DNA of 64,000 bases from Arthrobacter sp. Soil736 (GTDB lineage: Bacteria; Actinomycetota; Actinomycetes; Actinomycetales; Micrococcaceae): positions 1,506 through 65,505 of the forward strand of contig NZ_LMSB01000009.1 in NCBI RefSeq assembly GCF_001428005.1, read 5' to 3'. The position numbers were made by a program, and so were the translations under genes. Positions 17,114 to 24,415 of the stretch are shown here, one piece after another (positions within the stretch are counted from its first letter, which is position 1; each line of letters begins with the position of its first letter). Below the pieces are notes generated by a model that saw only the letters and a list, made by a program, of their open reading frames with translations, was not told the DNA's origin and did not search any database.

Positions 17114-17578
17114 ATGAGCGAGTACCTCACGAAATTCCTTTGGCAGAGCTCTGGCCGGGGCGCCGTCCGTGACTACGCAGTGTTCATCACCGAGAACGAC
17201 GCGGGCGATCCGTCCGGGGCCGCGGAGCAACTGAACACCTACCTCGGGCAATGCGGCTTGCTTCGCCAGTGGGCCGCCAGCGTCGGGGGTCTCTCCGACA
17301 CCGCCGAAGGACTCGAGGTCCTGGAGGGGCTCCTCGCCGGCCGTGCCGCGGGCAGGCCCCCGGCTCCGCGCCTCCGCATCGAGACCGGCCTGTTCATCGG
17401 TACCGTCCTGATCCGGAATCTATCCGCCTCGTGGCGGCTGCTTCCCACCGGCTACCCCGTGATCCACCTGGCCGAAAACAGCGACCTCGATGTCATGGCC
17501 ATCGCCCGGGAGCGCCTGGCAGCCGGCACGCCCGACTTGACGACCGTCCTGCCTTACGCGGAAAGCCTGAGACGCTGA
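17114..17578 (+). CDS. Hypothetical protein, possibly DUF6278-like
   Basis: 154 residues from ATG 17114 (AGGATG nearby). The C-terminal half (GLFIGTVLIRNLSASWRLLP then GYPVIHLAENSDLDVMAIA) resembles actinobacterial proteins in which a GLFLG..LVR....W.V...G.PVV motif precedes LDV; I recall this as DUF6278 but cannot confirm. Soluble, no signal peptide. Divergent from arsR. Confidence 0.55.
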   Translation: MSEYLTKFLWQSSGRGAVRDYAVFITENDAGDPSGAAEQLNTYLGQCGLLRQWAASVGGLSDTAEGLEVLEGLLAGRAAGRPPAPRLRIETGLFIGTVLIRNLSASWRLLPTGYPVIHLAENSDLDVMAIARERLAAGTPDLTTVLPYAESLRR

Positions 17579-17591
17579 CAGGGAGTGTGGG

Positions 17592-17963
17592 GTGAGTCAT
17601 CGTCGGTCCGAGAGACACAGGGGAGTCAGTTTCGTGGCACCGCCGGGCTCGGTTGCCGGCTACGGGGATCGCGGTGTCAATGGCGCGGCGTACCGGCATG
17701 CGGCTGGCTTTACGTTCACGGACACCGCGGGAGAGAACTGGTGGGTCATATTCCAGCCCGTCGCCCGCGATGCCGCAGACAATCCCCCGGTGCGTGGTGA
17801 CGTGTTGGCCTGCAGGGGTGCGTATGGGGAACCGGTCCAGGTGCGCGTGCTCGCCGGAGATGTCCTTCGCGCGGATGCCGACGCCGCGTTCCGGAAGACT
17901 GCGCCGTCCTCGTATGAGGACGCCGCCCGCATAGCCGCCGGAGTTTCAGAAGGAATCGCTTGA
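17592..17963 (+). CDS. Hypothetical protein with C-terminal DADA/PSSYE motif
   Basis: 123 residues, GTG start at 17592 behind CAGGGAG. The middle has an aromatic beta-strand segment (GENWWVIFQPVARDA); the end (GDVLRADADAAFRKTAPSSYE DAARIA) matches the small protein at 12510-12716. It follows the previous gene by 13 bases, so the two are probably cotranscribed. Function unknown. Confidence 0.55.
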   Translation: MSHRRSERHRGVSFVAPPGSVAGYGDRGVNGAAYRHAAGFTFTDTAGENWWVIFQPVARDAADNPPVRGDVLACRGAYGEPVQVRVLAGDVLRADADAAFRKTAPSSYEDAARIAAGVSEGIA

Positions 17964-18766
17964 AGTCTCTGCCGCCGTTCCAACCTCCCGGCAGAACCCG
18001 CAGCTGCAGGTAACGCCGGCATCACCCTGCCGGACGCCCACGTTCACGGGCTGAGCGTCAGCAGCACAACCGGCCAGGTGCTCCTGGCCACCCACGATGG
18101 CCTGTTCGACATCACCAAACAACCCGCCGCCAAAATCGGCGCCACCGACGACCTGATGGGCTTCGCCGGCGGCACCGACCACGGCGTCCTCTACGCTTCC
18201 GGACACCCCGGAGAAGGCTCCGACCTGGCCAACCCGCTCGGGCTGACCAGATCCACCGACGCCGGTAAAACCTGGGAACAGCTCTCCCGTCAGGGTGAAT
18301 CCGACTTCCACGCACTCACCGCGACCAAATCCGGACTCGTCGGCTTCGACGACGCAATGCGCACCAGCCCGGACGGGAAAACCTGGAAAACTGTAGCCGC
18401 GGATTTCGTCCCGGCCATCCTCGCCGGAACCCCGACCAGCGACACTGTCCTGGCAACCACGCCACAATCCGCCGCTCAACTGACGGCGGCCAGTCCTGGA
18501 ACACGGTGAAATCCGGACCCGTGATCCAGTTCGCCGCTTTCGCCAGCTCTGCGGAGGCTGTAGGAGTCGGACCCGACGGGACAGTCCACTACTCCACAGA
18601 CGCCGGCGCGACCTGGACCCGAAAAGGCAAAATCCACGACACGGTCCAGGCCGTGGCCGCAGTCAACGGCCAGGAGGCCGGCCCGACCATCTGGGCCGCC
18701 ACGGCCAGCGGGCTCGTCCTCTCCACCGACGGCGGAGTCACGTTCCGTCCCGCCGACGCCTCCTGA
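17964..18766 (+). pseudogene. BNR/sialidase-repeat protein (F510_1955-like), 5'-truncated and frameshifted
   Basis: Beta-propeller repeats are visible: STDAGKTWEQLS, TSPDGKTW, STDAGATWTRKG and STDGGVTF, as in BNR/photosystem-stability-type propellers. The frame opens directly after the stop of the previous gene without a start codon or signal peptide (first readable residues LPAEPAAAGNAGITLPDAHV), and a second break near 18474 moves the sequence RSTDGGQSWNTV into another frame. The family is normally exported. Both lesions make it non-functional. Confidence 0.75.
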
Positions 18767-18986
18767 CCCGCACGAGCACTGCAGGATCTCTGCCGAGGCC
18801 GGCCACCGGTCTGAAGCGGCCCGCGTCTCCCTCCTGGCTGCATCGGCCTGAGTACCAGCCGGCCTTCCGACGGCTGGTGCGGATGCGTAGAAAACCGGCC
18901 CGGGTGGACCGGGACCTCGGACTCTACCTGTCAGCGGAGGCCGCGCGAAGACTCGGAGTAACTCTCTGAAGGGAAAGGCGCCGATC
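18767..18986. other. Intergenic, possible tail of a lost gene
   Basis: One plus-strand frame ends RKPARVDRDLGLYLSAEAAR RLGVTL and stops at 18967-18969, looking like a protein C-terminus without a start. Otherwise it carries only the ribosome binding site of the next gene (GAAGGGAAAGG). Confidence 0.3.
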
Positions 18987-19259
18987 ATGATGTGGGGTTA
19001 CGGACAAGGCATGGGGTGGATGTGGCTCTGGGTTCCTCTGCTTCTCATCGGGATCGCGCTGCTGGTGGTGCTTGCGGTCAGGGTCGCTGGCGGCGGCGTC
19101 CGTGATGGATACGGGCCGCCGGGCCCGGCGGGGCCAGGCGGACCGCCGCCTGCCGGAGCGAGCAGGGCCCGCCAGATCCTCGACGAGCGCTTTGCGAGAG
19201 GAGAACTCACCGCGGACCAGTACCGCGAGCACCTCAGAGTACTCGGTGAGGGCCCGTAG
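18987..19259 (+). CDS. SHOCT-domain membrane protein
   Basis: 90 residues: a short Met/Gly/Trp N-terminus (MMWGYGQGMGWMW), one membrane helix (about 14-31, LWVPLLLIGIALLVVLAV), a Gly/Pro linker and a C-terminal SHOCT domain (ILDERFARGELTADQYREHL, about 63-85). SHOCT modules mediate oligomerisation or binding. The ATG doublet at 18987 follows GAAGGGAAAGG. Its stop overlaps the start of the multicopper oxidase by one base, so the two are coupled; a copper-related role is inferred and is supported by the paralogue beside the copper ATPase at 32302. Confidence 0.8.
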   Translation: MMWGYGQGMGWMWLWVPLLLIGIALLVVLAVRVAGGGVRDGYGPPGPAGPGGPPPAGASRARQILDERFARGELTADQYREHLRVLGEGP

Positions 19260-20725
19260 TGAAGCCCATCAGCCGCCGCCAGGCGTTGTTGCTGGGAGGT
19301 CTCGGCATTGCGGGGACAGCGGTCGGCGGTGCCGGGCTGATCTGGACCCTGGCGTCGCGGGAGGCCCCCGTTACGGGAAGCGAACTGATCCAGCCTCCGG
19401 AGGAGCGGAGCACAAACGGCCAGCTGCAAGTACGGCTCGAAGCCGCACCCGGTCGGATGCAACTCGCCGGCCAGCCGCATTTGTCCCTTGGCTACAACGG
19501 CGGCATCCCCGGCCCCACTCTTCGCGTGCGCGCTGGCGATGTTCTCAACGTCCGGCTCGTCAACAAGCTGACCCAGACCACCAACCTGCACGTGCACGGC
19601 CTCCACGTTTCCCCCGAAGGCAACGGGGACAACGTCTTCGTCTCGATCGACCCCGGCAGCACTTTCGACTACGAATACAAACTTCCCAGGGATCATCCCC
19701 CGGGCGTGTACTGGTACCACCCCCACCACCACGGCATGGTCGCCGATCAGATTTTTGCCGGCCTCTTCGGAACAATCATCGTCGAGGACCCTGAACCCAT
19801 CGAGACGAGTGTGGAACGGGTACTGGTCATTTCGGACACCACCCTGGACGGCCTGGGGAACATCCCGGAAGTCCCGGCGATGGAACGGATGATGGGCCGG
19901 GAGGGTGAACTGATCCTGGTCAACGGTCAAAGCAACCTGCAATTAAGCGCCCGCCCGGGCGAGCGTGAACGGTGGCGCATCATCAACACCTGCGTGGCCC
20001 GCTACCTCCGTTTACGGCTCGACGGACAGCAGCTGCAGCTCCTCGGCATGGACTCCGGCCGCTTCCCGACACCCGAGACACTGGATGAACTGCTCCTGAC
20101 GCCCGGAAACCGGGCAGACCTCCTCGTGACCACCACGGCCGGGGACTCCGTGCTGCGCGCGCTCTACCAGAACCGGGGAAGCATGCCAGGAATGATGGGC
20201 CCGGGATTCGGAGCACGCAACCCTGCAGACCAGCCGGACGGCGCCGCACTGGCCACCCTCCGCGTATCCGGCGAACCGGCCGCACCCCTGATGCCCGTGC
20301 CTGTCTATCAGGGACTGGCAGACCTGCGGTCATCCGCCGTCGCGGCACGCCGACAGGTCGTCCTGGCCGCCGGCATGGGCATGGGCATGGGCGCAGGCAT
20401 GATGCGTTTCACCATCAACGGCAGAGAATTCAACCAGGCAAGAACAGACACAACAGTGGCAGACGGGAACGTCGAGGAGTGGACGCTGATCAACACCAGC
20501 CCCATGGACCACCCGTTCCACCTACACGTCTGGCCGATGCAAATCATCGAGGTAAATGGCCAAGGAATGGACAACGCCGTTTGGCAGGATGTGGTGAACG
20601 TGCCTGCACACGGTCGGGTGAAGGTCAGGATGGCTTTCAAGGACTTCCGCGGGCGTTCCGTCTACCACTGCCACATCCTTGACCACGAAGACCTCGGCAT
20701 GATGGGCGTCATCGAGGTGCAGTGA
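19259..20725 (+). CDS. Tat-exported multicopper oxidase
   Basis: 488 residues, GTG start at 19259. The N-terminus has a twin-arginine signal (SRRQALLLGGLGIAG), so it is exported folded. Copper ligand motifs are complete: HVHGLH, WYHPHHHG, HPFHLHVW and YHCHILDHEDLGMM, giving a type-1 and a trinuclear centre over three cupredoxin domains; the Met after the last His block is the axial ligand. A Met-rich loop (GMGMGMGAGMM, about residues 374-384) resembles the cuprous-ion loop of CueO, so a Cu(I) oxidase role in copper tolerance is likely; a laccase-like role is possible. Confidence 0.92.
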   Translation: MKPISRRQALLLGGLGIAGTAVGGAGLIWTLASREAPVTGSELIQPPEERSTNGQLQVRLEAAPGRMQLAGQPHLSLGYNGGIPGPTLRVRAGDVLNVRLVNKLTQTTNLHVHGLHVSPEGNGDNVFVSIDPGSTFDYEYKLPRDHPPGVYWYHPHHHGMVADQIFAGLFGTIIVEDPEPIETSVERVLVISDTTLDGLGNIPEVPAMERMMGREGELILVNGQSNLQLSARPGERERWRIINTCVARYLRLRLDGQQLQLLGMDSGRFPTPETLDELLLTPGNRADLLVTTTAGDSVLRALYQNRGSMPGMMGPGFGARNPADQPDGAALATLRVSGEPAAPLMPVPVYQGLADLRSSAVAARRQVVLAAGMGMGMGAGMMRFTINGREFNQARTDTTVADGNVEEWTLINTSPMDHPFHLHVWPMQIIEVNGQGMDNAVWQDVVNVPAHGRVKVRMAFKDFRGRSVYHCHILDHEDLGMMGVIEVQ

Positions 20726-20789
20726 GGAAGACGTGGGCCCAGAACGGGTTCAGATTCTAGGCTGGTTCCAACTCCCAGGGAGGTTGCAG

Positions 20790-21320
20790 ATGCGGATTCT
20801 CATCGGCCATGCGAGTAGACAGGGCGCCACCGCGGAGATCGCCGAGCGGATCGCCGAAATATTCCGGCAGATTTCGGACGAGGTGGATGTGCTCCCGATG
20901 AAGGAAGCGAAGAGCGTCGAGGGCTACGACGGCGTTGTGCTGGGCAGCGCGATCCACAATCAGGCGTGGCTGCCGGAAGCCTCAGACTTCCTTTACCGCC
21001 AGTCCGGTAACTTGGCCGGTACGCCGATATGGCTGTTCAGTGTCGGCATGTCGGCCGGGTTGCCGGCCCCACTCCGTGGGCCGGGACGCAGAGCGCAAGA
21101 GAAACGCATTGCACAGGCCTTTCCAGTCGAAGTCCGGCCACGCAACCACCGCGTTTTCTCTGGAGTGGGCAGCCCCGACCTGCTTCCCCGGTGGGGGCGA
21201 TTCCTGTTCCGGGCAGCCGGGGGCCGATTCGGCGACTACCGTGACTGGGCAGGCATCGAGGAGTGGGCCAAGTCCATCGCTCGGGACCTCCACGGGCCTG
21301 AATCAATGCCACAGCCCTAG
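20790..21320 (+). CDS. Flavodoxin-domain protein (HemG-like)
   Basis: 176 residues from ATG 20790, with AGGGAGG upstream; the longer frame from 20733 is rejected. The FMN phosphate loop is GHASRQGATAEIAERIA (residues 5-21) and the second flavin segment is YDGVVLGSAIHNQAWLPEA. This layout is typical of flavodoxin_5/HemG-like proteins, which transfer electrons or oxidise protoporphyrinogen with menaquinone. Soluble or peripheral. It follows the oxidase by 64 bases. Confidence 0.85.
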   Translation: MRILIGHASRQGATAEIAERIAEIFRQISDEVDVLPMKEAKSVEGYDGVVLGSAIHNQAWLPEASDFLYRQSGNLAGTPIWLFSVGMSAGLPAPLRGPGRRAQEKRIAQAFPVEVRPRNHRVFSGVGSPDLLPRWGRFLFRAAGGRFGDYRDWAGIEEWAKSIARDLHGPESMPQP

Positions 21321-21734
21321 GACCACCAACTCCGAGTCAGCTGGTTCGTGGCCCTTAAACATCATCGCCTTCTGACGGCCATGCCTGAGCGCCAGCCCTC
21401 CACCCGACGTTGTGCCTCCGTCAACCTGGCTACTCTGGCGGTGTTGCCGTTGCGGCCCACCTGCGCGCGGGACACAGGGTTCCTCCCCGGCCTCAGCATC
21501 ACCGTACTCCGACCCCATGTTCCGGAACTGTCGTCGCACAGGCGCCAAAGGTCGTGGGTCCTGGCTGCGGCCGGGGAGATCCCGTCTCCCGTCTACAGGA
21601 TGGGGCGGCTGCGGTAGCTTGCCCGAACGGGCGGGTCTTTCGTCCCTGTCGCATTGTTCCCGGAGGGTATCAACTGGAAGAGCACCGGACCCCGGCTGTG
21701 GGTCCTTCCCCGTTTCGAGTTTGGAGAGATTGTC
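21321..21734. other. Intergenic region upstream of hsp20
   Basis: No gene supported. The notable element is the DosR-type palindrome at 21633-21646. A second partial match (GGGTCCTTCCCC) lies at about 21700. Confidence 0.5.
21633..21646. promoter_or_regulatory. DosR-type box upstream of hsp20
   Basis: GGGTCTTTCGTCCC: all eight core positions of GGGnC-N4-GnCCC. It lies 89 bases before the hsp20 start, a usual position for a DosR site. Binding is inferred. Confidence 0.6.
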
Positions 21735-22202
21735 ATGTCTGATCTGCTCAGGTGGTCCCCGTTCGCGACGCCCCGGTGGACTACTCCATTTGGCACCCTG
21801 CTGAGGTCTCCTTCGGACCTCCTGGAATCCGTGGAGCGGATGTTTGATGCTTCCACCGGACCCCCGATCCGCGTCGAGGAGTTCGTCGCTGGCAAAACCC
21901 TGGTGGTACGCGCCGAGATGCCCGGGGTCGATCCCGACAAAGACGTGGAGATCACGATCGACAGTGGATCACTGCGGATCCGCGCCGAGCGCCAGGAAAA
22001 GGAAGAGCACAAGGACAAGGGCTACTTCCGGTCCGAGTTCCGCTACGGTTCCTTCAGCCGCAGCATCCCTCTTCCGGATTGCGTAAAGGAAGAAGACATC
22101 AAGGCCTCGTACGTCGATGGCGTGCTGGAAGTCCGGACTCCCCTTCCCGAGGAAGCTGCCCAGCCCGAGACCCTGAAGAAACTTCCGATCGCACGCGGCT
22201 AG
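21735..22202 (+). CDS. Hsp20 / alpha-crystallin small heat shock protein
   Basis: 155 residues. The alpha-crystallin domain spans about 48-145 (EEFVAGKTLVVRAEMPGVDP at the start, FRSEFRYGSFSRSIPLP and IKASYVDGVLEVRTPLPEE, including the conserved G-V-L motif). The ATG at 21735 is used; upstream codons in the same frame lack coding character. Small Hsps hold unfolding proteins without ATP. HspX, an Hsp20 protein, is a hallmark of the mycobacterial DosR regulon, and a perfect-core DosR-type box precedes this gene. Confidence 0.93.
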   Translation: MSDLLRWSPFATPRWTTPFGTLLRSPSDLLESVERMFDASTGPPIRVEEFVAGKTLVVRAEMPGVDPDKDVEITIDSGSLRIRAERQEKEEHKDKGYFRSEFRYGSFSRSIPLPDCVKEEDIKASYVDGVLEVRTPLPEEAAQPETLKKLPIARG

Positions 22203-22303
22203 GCGTGCCCTTCCCGGCTGCGCGCTGCCGGCAATTACGTGACGGGCCGCCTCGGGGCGCCGTCTATCCCCCTTGAGGTATGTCCATCGTGATGCATGAA
22301 TTT

Positions 22304-22321
22304 GGCGTCAGAGTTGACGCC
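22304..22321. promoter_or_regulatory. Short perfect inverted repeat
   Basis: GGCGTCA at 22304-22310 and TGACGCC at 22315-22321 separated by GAGT. It lies between hsp20 and the DUF1003 gene; it has no T-tract, so it may be an operator or an attenuating hairpin. Confidence 0.35.
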
Positions 22322-22504
22322 GGAAGGGCCGCTACCTCGTTGTTCCGGGGTCGCCACACGGCGGCGTTCCGGTCGCGTTCCCGCAACACTCTTGCCTGGC
22401 TTCCTGGCCCCAGGCAACTCGATTAGCGCGCAGGACCAGGCAATCCAGCCGGAGAGCGGAGCAGCCCGAGAGCAACGCAGGCCATCTCGCCCGAAGCACC
22501 GCGC

Positions 22505-22939
22505 ATGACAGGGCGGGCGTTCACATGGCACGCGGAACATAAAGCATCACTGAGTTATGGCGAGCGCGCAGCTGACCTCCTTCGCAACGGAATGGGAAGT
22601 TGGCCCTTCGTCAGTGTGTTTATTGCTTTCATGCTGGTGTGGGCCGGGATTAATATCTGGATCTTGCAGGGCTCCGCTTGGGATCCCTATCCCTACATTC
22701 TGTTGAATCTCGTCCGTTCGATGCTGGCAGGGCTTCAGGGTGCCATCCTCCTGATTGCAGCCAAGCGTCAGGATGCCATCGCGGCCGCTATGGCCCAGCA
22801 CGATTACGACACGGACGTCGCCGCGCGTGCGGAGATTGAACTGCTGATGAAGGTCAATGCCAGGCAGCTGAGGTTTCTTGAGCAACTGGTACGGTCGTTG
22901 ACTGGCGACACCTCGGACCTGGCGGGTCCGGGCCGATGA
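22505..22939 (+). CDS. DUF1003 membrane protein
   Basis: 144 residues from ATG 22505. Two membrane helices (SWPFVSVFIAFMLVWAGINIW, about 31-51, and YPYILLNLVRSMLAGLQGAILL, about 61-82) joined by the conserved DPYPYILLN stretch, then a long charged cytoplasmic helix (RQDAIAAAMAQHDYDTDVAA). These features match DUF1003 proteins, which are linked to acid/stress tolerance in some bacteria but of unknown mechanism. No DosR-type box was found in front of it. Confidence 0.82.
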   Translation: MTGRAFTWHAEHKASLSYGERAADLLRNGMGSWPFVSVFIAFMLVWAGINIWILQGSAWDPYPYILLNLVRSMLAGLQGAILLIAAKRQDAIAAAMAQHDYDTDVAARAEIELLMKVNARQLRFLEQLVRSLTGDTSDLAGPGR

Positions 22940-23417
22940 CTGTCCACGGTTGGCCGCCACCTGGTCCGCCGCCGGAGACACTGGACGAGCAGAACCACCG
23001 TCCGTCACCAGCCGATTGACGGTCGCGGAAGCATCCTGGCACGACCGTGCGGCGCTGCCAGACGTGCCTATCCGGTCTGGTGGCGGACTGTCGTGCTCGC
23101 ATCTCCCCGGCACGGGATGGTCTTGTTAGCCGCGGATCCAGCTTGAGAACTGCCGGGTCCGGAACGCATTACCCTATGCCTAACCCCATGCAACCTTTAT
23201 GTAGAGGGTCGTGACTTTCGGCCCTACAGCCCCGCAGAGGAACAGACCAAGCTGTAGAGCGAAGGACAGGCACAGCACGGCAACGGCACTCATCACGGAA
23301 GCCGCCTGGCTAGCCCGTCCGCCCCGGTCGGCGTCCTGCTTCCTGTGCCAGTGTTGCGGTACGCGCACCGCCCGTCCTTGTTGGCAAGCAACAGGGAGTA
23401 AATCAGGAAGGTAAGTC
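22940..23417. other. Intergenic region upstream of a two-domain Usp gene
   Basis: No gene supported; the antisense frame at 23180-23512 overlaps the Usp start and lacks coding character. Contains the DosR-type box at 23211-23224. Confidence 0.5.
23211..23224. promoter_or_regulatory. DosR-type box upstream of usp (23418)
   Basis: GTGACTTTCGGCCC, 7 of 8 core positions, with the frequent CTTTCGGCCC right half. It is 194 bases before the ATG, farther than usual. Confidence 0.5.
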
Positions 23418-24284
23418 ATGAGCACGGGTAAACCAATCGCCGTCGGCACCAACGATTCCGCCCAGAGCCAGGCAGCAGTGGCGTGGGCAGCGCGCCGGGC
23501 CGAACGTGCCAACGTACCGCTGGTAATCGTTCATGTCGTTGACGACCGCTGGCTGGCAGCGGCTCGTCCCTGGGTCGAGGCGCTGCAAGATACGGGCAAC
23601 AAACTCCTCAAAGACGCGGCCGGCCGTGCCCGGGAAAGCTTCCCGATTGAAATCATCACCAAACTGATGACAGGAAGCGTCGGAGGCTCGTTAAGGAAGT
23701 ACTCGGGCAAGACATCAATGCTGGTGGTTGGGTCCGGGAGCGGACACTTGGGCGGTTCACTGACCGACCTGGCCTTACAAGTGGCCGCGGCCGCCAAGTG
23801 TCCCGTAGCCGTCATCGGAACGCAGGATCTCGATGGCCGCCATGGAATTGTCGTAGGAGTTGACGGGTCGGAAGAATCCATCCAATCCGTCGCCTTCGCG
23901 GCTGCTGAGGCGGATAGGGACGGCCAGGAACTCACGGTGCTTCACGCATTCAGCGGTCCTGACCGGCTTGTTGACGCGGGTCTGACGCCGGACAACCTCG
24001 CCGGGCTCATTGTTGAAGAGGAACGCATTGTTCTCGCCGAAACAGTAGCCGGCCTCCGGGAAGACTATCCTGACCTCATCGTGAATAAAGTGCTGGAAGC
24101 CCGTAAAGGGCCAGTCGAGGCGCTGCTGGAAGCCTCCACGGAGGCAAAAATGCTGGTGGTGGGGAGTCGCGGCCGGGGCGGCTTTAGACGGCTCTTGCTC
24201 GGCTCTACCGCACACGGGGTCCTGACGCACCTGCCGTGCCCCACCGTCATCACCCGCGTACAGCGCATAAAGCACCAGGCATAG
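23418..24284 (+). CDS. Universal stress protein, tandem UspA domains
   Basis: 288 residues, two UspA folds. Domain 1 (about 4-138) has lost the ATP-binding signature (GSGSGHLGGSLTD); domain 2 (about 142-284) opens VVGVDGSEESIQS and keeps GSRGRGGFRRLLLGS, the G-x2-G-x9-G-S nucleotide loop. This asymmetric layout matches the two-domain Usps of the mycobacterial DosR regulon (Rv2623 family), which bind ATP and slow growth. ATG 23418 is preceded by GGAAGG. Monocistronic, convergent with the ATPase at 24416. Confidence 0.92.
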   Translation: MSTGKPIAVGTNDSAQSQAAVAWAARRAERANVPLVIVHVVDDRWLAAARPWVEALQDTGNKLLKDAAGRARESFPIEIITKLMTGSVGGSLRKYSGKTSMLVVGSGSGHLGGSLTDLALQVAAAAKCPVAVIGTQDLDGRHGIVVGVDGSEESIQSVAFAAAEADRDGQELTVLHAFSGPDRLVDAGLTPDNLAGLIVEEERIVLAETVAGLREDYPDLIVNKVLEARKGPVEALLEASTEAKMLVVGSRGRGGFRRLLLGSTAHGVLTHLPCPTVITRVQRIKHQA

Positions 24285-24415
24285 CGCTCGGCTGGCCGCC
24301 GCGCGCCTGAACAATCGGGCAGTGTTCCCGGGCCACTAATTCTTGCTGGCGCCTCTGGTGGCTCCGGACCTCAGAGTCTCCCAACGGGGTCGGAGAAACT
24401 GGCAGGAGCGGGCTA

